Source: Dasypus novemcinctus
Taxonomy: Eukaryota > Chordata > Mammalia > Cingulata > Dasypodidae
Direction of reading: 5' to 3'
DNA: 64,000 nucleotides
Assembly (NCBI RefSeq): GCF_030445035.2
Contig: NC_080678.1
Location: 114,988,599 to 115,052,598, forward strand
A model generated the notes under the pieces. It saw only the letters and a program-made list of their open reading frames with translations. It searched no databases and was not told where the DNA came from. Shown piece after piece: positions 58,431 to 64,000 of the stretch (the stretch's first letter is position 1; each line of letters opens with the position of its first letter). A program made the translations under genes and the position numbers.

Positions 58431-59226
58431 TGACACTACTCATGATGGACAACTTTTTTCGCTGGGTGACACAAAGATTTCCATGCATTGGCCATCCCTG
58501 AGCCCCAGGATCATGACTGTACAGTGTGAGACAAAGTACTAGACCCCTCAGCTCAACAGCAATGTAGGGGACCAAGAGGTTGGCAGCAGCTGGCATCTGC
58601 CTATGCCCAGCATTTTTTCTTAAATTAAAGGAAACCCTTCTTGGCACTTTGCCCATCATTCATCAATCAAATATTTGTTTATCGAGCAATGTACTGAGTG
58701 GAGTATTAGGAGAAAAGGTATAAAATGAGCCAGGTACACGTTTGGCCCTCTATTCCCCCTTGTAAGGTGTGAGCACAGCCTAGAAGGTATAGTTCCAAAA
58801 AGCGGTTAAATATACCTGTTGTTTTCATTACACAAATCCCAAGACGTTGAAGGCAAGACCTCAGCTAACAGTGGTTGACATATTCTACCACGTCTTGCTA
58901 TTATGTGCCTGGCTCTACTCTACAGGCTTCATGGGAATGCAGTGCTCTGGCCTCAAAGAAAGAGGACGCTTCTATGACTAGCCTTGCCTACAGACCAGGA
59001 ACAGACCAAGGCCCACAGGACACAGGGCAGCTGGGACTGAGGTCACATCGCTGGGAAATGCTTCTCACATTTCCTTCAAAGCCCACACACCAAGTGAGAC
59101 TCTTTGTATAGCTCAGTGGGATGAGCTGCAGAGGACTGAGGGTTATCGATATGGAGGCTCAGAGGGAAAAATCCATTATTGTTTGTGATATACCATTCTA
59201 ATAAGAAAAATGAAATGCCAGGTATT
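58431..59226. other. FRMPD2 intron: no exon seen
   Basis: The remaining FERM exons were looked for by motif and not found. The frames here are short. Confidence 0.4.
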
Positions 59227-59227
59227 C

Positions 59228-59632
59228 ATGGTGGCGATTGACTCACATCCTCCACCAAAGACATTCACATCTTGAACCATGTCCATGTGGCACGAGCCCA
59301 TTTGTCAATAGCACCTTTTGAAGATGTTGTTCCTGGTTAGGGTAAAGACAAATTGAACCAGGGTGGGTCTTAATCCACATGACTGGCAGTCTTAGAAAGA
59401 AGGAAATTTGGATGCAGCCATGTGAAAGCCAGAAGTCTGAGGAAGCCACAGGAAGAAACCAGGGATGTTGCCATGTGACGGAGGACCGCCAGCACCAGAG
59501 AGCCACAGACTGCAGGAGAAGGCATGGCCTCGCCTGGTGGCCTTCCTGCCTCAAAACCATGAGATGATCAGTACCTGTGTCAGCCAACCCATGGTGTGCT
59601 ATTTGTCATAGCAGCTAAGGCCGACTAAGACA
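59228..59632 (+). mobile_element. MLT1/MaLR-like solo LTR
   Basis: Fossil LTR with 'gggtgggtcttaatccacat', 'gatgttgccatgtgacggag' and 'gccttcctgcctcaaaacca', ending 'catagcagctaaggccgact' plus AAGACA. It is of mammalian-wide age by eye. Confidence 0.75.
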
Positions 59633-61266
59633 AGTAGAGCTATTAGGTACAAATTCGTATGTAACTTCCAAATAAAATCTCTTCAGGTAGTTCAGTAAGA
59701 ATCTCAAGCTTCCTCCAATGAAGCTGTCTTTATAAAGACAGATTTGGGGCTTAAAATGATCCCCTGCCACTCTTGGTCCACCTTTTTAAAGCTGATCTTC
59801 ACAGCCACCATTTAAAAACAAAAACAAAAAAAACACTGAAACTCTGCTTACATAAGTTAGATGGTAAACAAATGGATGTAGATGACTATTAGTTCCCTTT
59901 CCTCTGAAAAACTTTTATTTTCCACTAACCACATTTTAGATAAGTTGATCATTCTTCCAACTTCCTTTCCTTTATTTATTAAATCTTATTTTATTTTTAT
60001 TTTTAAATAATGACATATTTTCTCAAGCATTCATAAATGCTACTCAATTGACCAGAGTAACTCTTAGTATTCAAATTATAAGTGCCTAAACCCCACTAGT
60101 CAATCATTGTAGCCACATTTTTCCAAAGCTGAAGATTTTCTGGAAATCCATAAATTTTGTCAATAAGCATTAATATTCATTCATAGTGCCTTGAAAAGTT
60201 TATATTAAGGTCATTCAGATGTCAAAAATGTCTGATAAGTAAACTGTTTTTTGAAGCTAATAACTCTTCTTTAAGAAATCTGAATTATTCAGACACACAC
60301 AAATCATGTTTCTTTATGTTCAGAAACTCTTGACAAAACTCTCCTTTCAGACAGTAAATGCTCAAAGGTAAGAAACTGCACAGAATGATATTCTGATATT
60401 TTTTGACGTGAAGCCGAAAACAGACTTGGCTGCGGTGCTTCAATTTTATTTCTATTTTTCACCATGTGGATAACATCTTTTGATGGGAAATTCATATCTG
60501 CAGCCAAACTTTGACACAGAAGAGCTTCTCTGTGAGGAAAATGGCATGTAAGTTGAGGTGGGGATACTTTTACTTTGGATTCCAGCACTTTGTATGGCAT
60601 GTGGCCACTTCAGCAACAGTTAATTTCTTGCTAACCATCTCAGAAATACACCTGGCACTTTTTGGACCCACTCCCCTGATGTCATGACACGAAGGTGGAG
60701 GCCAGAGGCCACATGAAATTGGCCTTGTCCTACAGTGACCAGCACAGAAAGGGTGTGAGGGATGGAGGAGAACAAGCCTCAACATGTGCAGAACCGGAAG
60801 CTGGACTGCAGAACTTTTTCAGTCACTGCAAATGAATACTCTTAATTCTGTTCTCAAAAACAGAACCCCATCAAAATGGAACTTCTGTCCTGTCAGGAAT
60901 ATATCCCATATATTTTCAACACCCCACACAAGACTTTTCTTCTTTGGATGGGATTCACTGAAATTGAGTTTATTAGAGTTTCCTGTTTGTAGCACAGAGC
61001 CCTGCTGCAAATCCATCTCTGTACGAATGTGCATGTTTTATCCATCCTAACTATCAATAATAAAAAGGGATTCCAACAAGCCAAGCTAGAAGAATCACTA
61101 TGTTATTTTTATTATCCCTAGTGAAAATATTGTTTAAAAAATGTTATCCTATGACAGGTAATCAAAGAGAATGTCATCAAAAATTGGAAAGAAAAAAATT
61201 ATTCCTGGGTTTTGGGGAGTAATTAAGATATTATTTTCTGGCTTTTATGATATTTGCTTTTAAGAA
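59633..61266. other. No exon supported
   Basis: AT-rich DNA. A minus-strand frame of 98 codons (60,304-60,600) contains an acceptor-like TTTTCCTCACAG, but no frame after it reads as a FERM segment that I recognise. It is not called. Confidence 0.4.
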
Positions 61267-61774
61267 GTTGTGTTATAGACCAGCGATATTGACCAGACTC
61301 AGACTTTGAATAAAAGTTCCAATTGAGAGCTTTATTAGCTGTACGGCGACTGCCTCGTCCTCCGCAAAGGAGAAAGCAGCCCCGAGTTTCAGGGAAGAGG
61401 TGTTTTCATAGCCTTTTAGGAGGGGGAGGGGGTTTACTAGTAAGTGAGCGAGCAAGCAGGCACAGAAGCGGAACACTGCGGTTAGCTGAAGGTAGCGTAT
61501 CTATTTTTTTTCCTTTAAGAAAAGCCCCTTCTTGTGAGCAGCCCCATGTTATTTATTGACACTCTCCTTGGAGGCTGCCTTAAGTTATTTATTGACACTC
61601 TCCTTGGAGGCCGCTCTAAGTTATTTACACTCTTTTTAGGTGCAGCCCTAAGTTGTTTACACTCTTTTTTATGAGCAGTCCTAAGTGATTTATTTATCTG
61701 AAGGCACTTGCAATTCCTATTTCCTAATGTAGTCCTATTCCTATTTTCCCAATGTGGCCTTACCCTTACAGTTG
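61267..61774 (-). mobile_element. Solo LTR, probably class I (gammaretrovirus-like), with 4-bp duplications
   Basis: A 500-bp fossil LTR at 61,271-61,770. On the plus strand it begins TGTTATAG and ends CTTACA, so both ends are TG...CA. GTTG is duplicated at 61,267-61,270 and 61,771-61,774, typical of class I elements. On the minus strand an AATAAA lies at 61,331-61,336. The left half is GC-rich and the U3 side is AT-rich, with four tandem units. There are no internal genes. The clear ends suggest moderate age. Confidence 0.8.
61548..61684. repeat. Tandem repeat of about 32-36 bp, four units, inside the LTR
   Basis: Units at 61,548-61,583, 61,584-61,619, 61,620-61,651 and 61,652-61,684. Each starts GTTRTTTA and ends CTTAA or CTAA. 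The first two are nearly identical, and the last two lack a short ATTG segment. Confidence 0.9.
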
Positions 61775-62308
61775 TACGTTGTTGTGATTTTATTTTCTCA
61801 TTCTAAGTAAATATTCACTTGCGCACCATGTTTTATGTTTGTAACTTTGTATATTTTTTCTTAAAAAGGGACCACAAAGCCTGTACCTGCCCCCACCTTC
61901 TGCTTTTCACTTCAGAGGTTTTAATTCCTCCTAATGACTAAGAACAATGACCACCAGGGGCTAAAATTCTATGTTGAAAATGGTTTTGATTGAATAACCT
62001 TGTCATCTGACCTGCTGCTAGTGTGGCTCCGGGTTGAATTCTTTGAACCTGGCAGCTTCCTCTATTCCCTTTGGAATTTGGCTGCAGGCTGCTCAGACCA
62101 GCCTCTGTAATTATTGGAAACATTCTGGCTTTTGTTATAAACTATTAAACTGAATACCGGCTTCCTGAGCTCATTATCAGATTTCTCAGCATTCCCCGTT
62201 CTCTGTTTATAGAAGCTTCTGGAATTCATGTCACATTCCATGTAAGATGTGTGTTTGCGGCAAGGGGCAGAGTCATTAATTCATATGATGATGTTCCCAT
62301 AAAAATAA
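61775..62308. other. No gene seen
   Basis: Ordinary AT-rich DNA. The minus-strand frame at 61,938-62,123 has no motif. Confidence 0.4.
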
Positions 62309-62506
62309 GGGGAGCAGATATGGCTCAAGCCGTTGAGCACCTGCTTCCCACACAGGAGGTCCTGGGTTCTGTTCCTGGTGCCTCCTAAAAACAAACAAGC
62401 AAACAGATGAAAATACCAACTCAGGGGAGCTGATGTGGCTCGGTGGTTGAGCACCAGCTTCCCCCATACGAGGTCTCAGATTCAATCCCCAGCCCCTGGT
62501 ACCTCG
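62309..62506 (+). mobile_element. DAS-type SINE, dimeric
   Basis: Two tandem tRNA-like units. The first (from 62,309) reads 'ggggagcagatatggctcaa' and has GGGTTCTGTTCC. The second (from about 62,424) reads 'ggggagctgatgtggctcgg' and has AGATTCAATCCC. They are separated by an A-rich linker. The flanking AAAATAAG at both ends may be the target duplication. Confidence 0.8.
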
Positions 62507-63190
62507 AAAATAAGAAAAAGAAGAAGATCATGCCAAGGAAGAAAATGGCCTTCAGGGCACAGAAATCCTACCTGGTGACAAGGTAGTTTTAAGCCATCTT
62601 TGTTTTGTGAATCTGATGACTGCCCAGCTATAATTAAGAAACTGTCCCTGATAGTGGGGAAAACAATTTAAATATAAAATACTTACATAAGGGAACTGTA
62701 GAACTTTATGACTTTGCAAAATACCAGTTTTTCAAAATTACTTTCTTAGGTTATTGCATTTCTAAGAATATATTAAAATAAATGAGATTGGAAATTTTGA
62801 ACAATTAAATATGCTGTCAATAAAACAGAACAATGAAATAGTATTGAATCAATTCAGTAATTAAAATTCTTCAAATATTCTTTTAATTGAATTAAAATAA
62901 TTCCAATAAATAAAACTCCAAAAAAAATAACAAAATATAAATATCGTTTATATTTCAAGATGGTTAAAGTATAAGAAAAAATAAGTTCCCTGATAATATA
63001 AAGGCCACTTGAATGTTCTGACTTAATGAAATTATATTAAATTATTATGTATTTTAGATATAAACATTTTTTTCCTAAAGGCAAAAAAACATTTATTCTG
63101 AAACTACTTACTATTCCCTTCCTGGGTATGGGAAAGGAAAATTTAAAAGGAAAATGTTTCAAAACCACGAGACTCCACTCCATGTAGACA
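62507..63190. other. No gene seen; AT-rich
   Basis: Very AT-rich DNA (62,650-63,090) without recognisable features. Confidence 0.5.
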
Positions 63191-63192
63191 AG

Positions 63193-63614
63193 TGTGACCG
63201 TTATTTCCATGGGTCAGCTTGGCTAGGGGATGGTGTCTAGTTGTTGTGTCAAGCACGCACTGGCCTGATGGGTACTGTGAGGGCATTTATCAGATGAATT
63301 TGCATCTATAATGAGTTGATTGCATCTACAAGGGACTGCATCTACCATCAACAAAGGAGATTGCCTTCAGCAATGTGGGGACTCTCTTCATCCAGCCAGT
63401 TGGAGGTCTTAAAAGCTAGGGATGAGGATTTCAGAAATCAGAAAGAGGAACGTCAGCCTCTACTTCAGTCAGCCAGCTTCCCCTGGGGAGTTCAACTTCA
63501 CCTTGGTCAGAGTTTCCTGTGTGCGGCCACCCTACAGAGCTGAGCCAATGCCTATAATACATCCCTTTATATATATCTGCTCAATTCTGCTTCTCTGGAG
63601 AACCTCATAAAAGC
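63193..63614 (+). mobile_element. MLT2-like (ERVL) solo LTR
   Basis: Fossil LTR from TGTGACCGTTATTTCC, with 'actggcctgatgggtactg', 'ccttcagcaatgtgggg' and 'gcttcccctggggagttc', ending 'tctgcttctctggagaacct'. It is related to the copy at 18,924-19,769. Confidence 0.7.
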
Positions 63615-64000
63615 ACCCTCTCCTCTCCCATCTCCCTCATTCTCCCATGCTCTGAACACTGATGTATTCCCCAGATTGAGAAAACTTTACCCAGAGGGAA
63701 AGAGTATCCCCTTAGGTGGGTGTGGGTGGGAGGGTGGGAGAATTAGAGAAGAAACAGCCTCCTGGGAACCTCTCCAACCCCCCTGCTGGACTTCTGAACC
63801 TCCCACCGGGCATCAGAATGTCGGTTCAGGGACAGGCTATCTGCACGCCGTGCATCTGGTAAGGGAAAGCTCACGTTCCCATTCTGCCTTGAAGGGGCAA
63901 GGGCTCAAAGGCAAGCGAGAAGCTTGCGTCCTTATCACCCGAGCCGCCCTCACGTGGGTGGAAGCCATCCCAATCTCACCACTGAAACTGCAAGGTTGCG
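63615..64000. other. No exon supported
   Basis: A minus-strand acceptor-like TTTCCCTTACCAG near 63,880 precedes a frame that soon closes. It could be a decayed exon edge but matches nothing that I recognise. Confidence 0.35.

Noticed and set aside
60304-60600. Minus-strand frame considered as a FERM exon
   Set aside because: No FERM motif in any frame after the acceptor-like site, and stops soon after in the best one.

Overview
The window reads as nuclear DNA of an armadillo (Xenarthra, Cingulata). The main sign is seven near-complete tRNA-derived SINEs of the armadillo DAS type, most with visible target-site duplications, plus one 5'-truncated copy and one dimeric copy. A xenarthran-type L1 3' end, old eutherian repeats (L1M, L2, MIR, MER5A) and MLT2- and MaLR-like solo LTRs fit the same picture. 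There is no prokaryotic gene structure. Almost all long open frames are shadows of repeats or chance frames.

The one host gene I can assign is FRMPD2 (FERM and PDZ domain containing 2; KIND-FERM-PDZ-PDZ-PDZ), on the minus strand and running from high to low coordinates. Its C-terminal half is here. A likely end-of-FERM exon lies near 58.3-58.4 kb and a possible linker exon at 51.3-51.5 kb. PDZ1 exons lie at 47.9, 47.1 and 46.9 kb, a linker exon at 43.1 kb, and PDZ2 exons at 40.1, 37.8 and 36.5 kb. A linker remnant lies near 35.8 kb, PDZ3 exons at 32.3 and 30.2 kb, the long C-terminal exon at 24.0 kb and the terminal exon at 16.9 kb. Exon order, splice sites and intron phases mostly agree with each other and with the related protein PTPN13. 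The N-terminal KIND and most FERM exons would lie beyond 64 kb.

The main result is that this FRMPD2 copy looks inactivated. PDZ2 carries two in-frame stops. PDZ1 has a one-base frame break at an exon edge. PDZ3 has a stop, a deletion of about 39 nt, a frame shift and a lost splice donor. The FERM-end exon probably carries a further stop. In contrast, the 43.1 kb linker exon, the 112-codon C-terminal exon and the terminal exon are open and well conserved, which suggests a fairly recent loss.

Below the FRMPD2 stop at 16.89 kb there is one well-formed acidic exon on the same strand (15,688-15,954) that I cannot assign. Its phase is compatible with FRMPD2, and it sits where PTPN20 would be expected from human and mouse gene order. 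The rest of 0-15.6 kb is repeats (DAS SINEs, L1M, a xenarthran L1 end) and a GC-rich tandem-repeat patch at the left edge. The 48-64 kb part carries two well-delimited solo LTRs (50,419-51,271 and 61,271-61,770) and several older LTRs.

Protein comparisons rest on my memory of human FRMPD2 and PTPN13. No alignment or database search was run.
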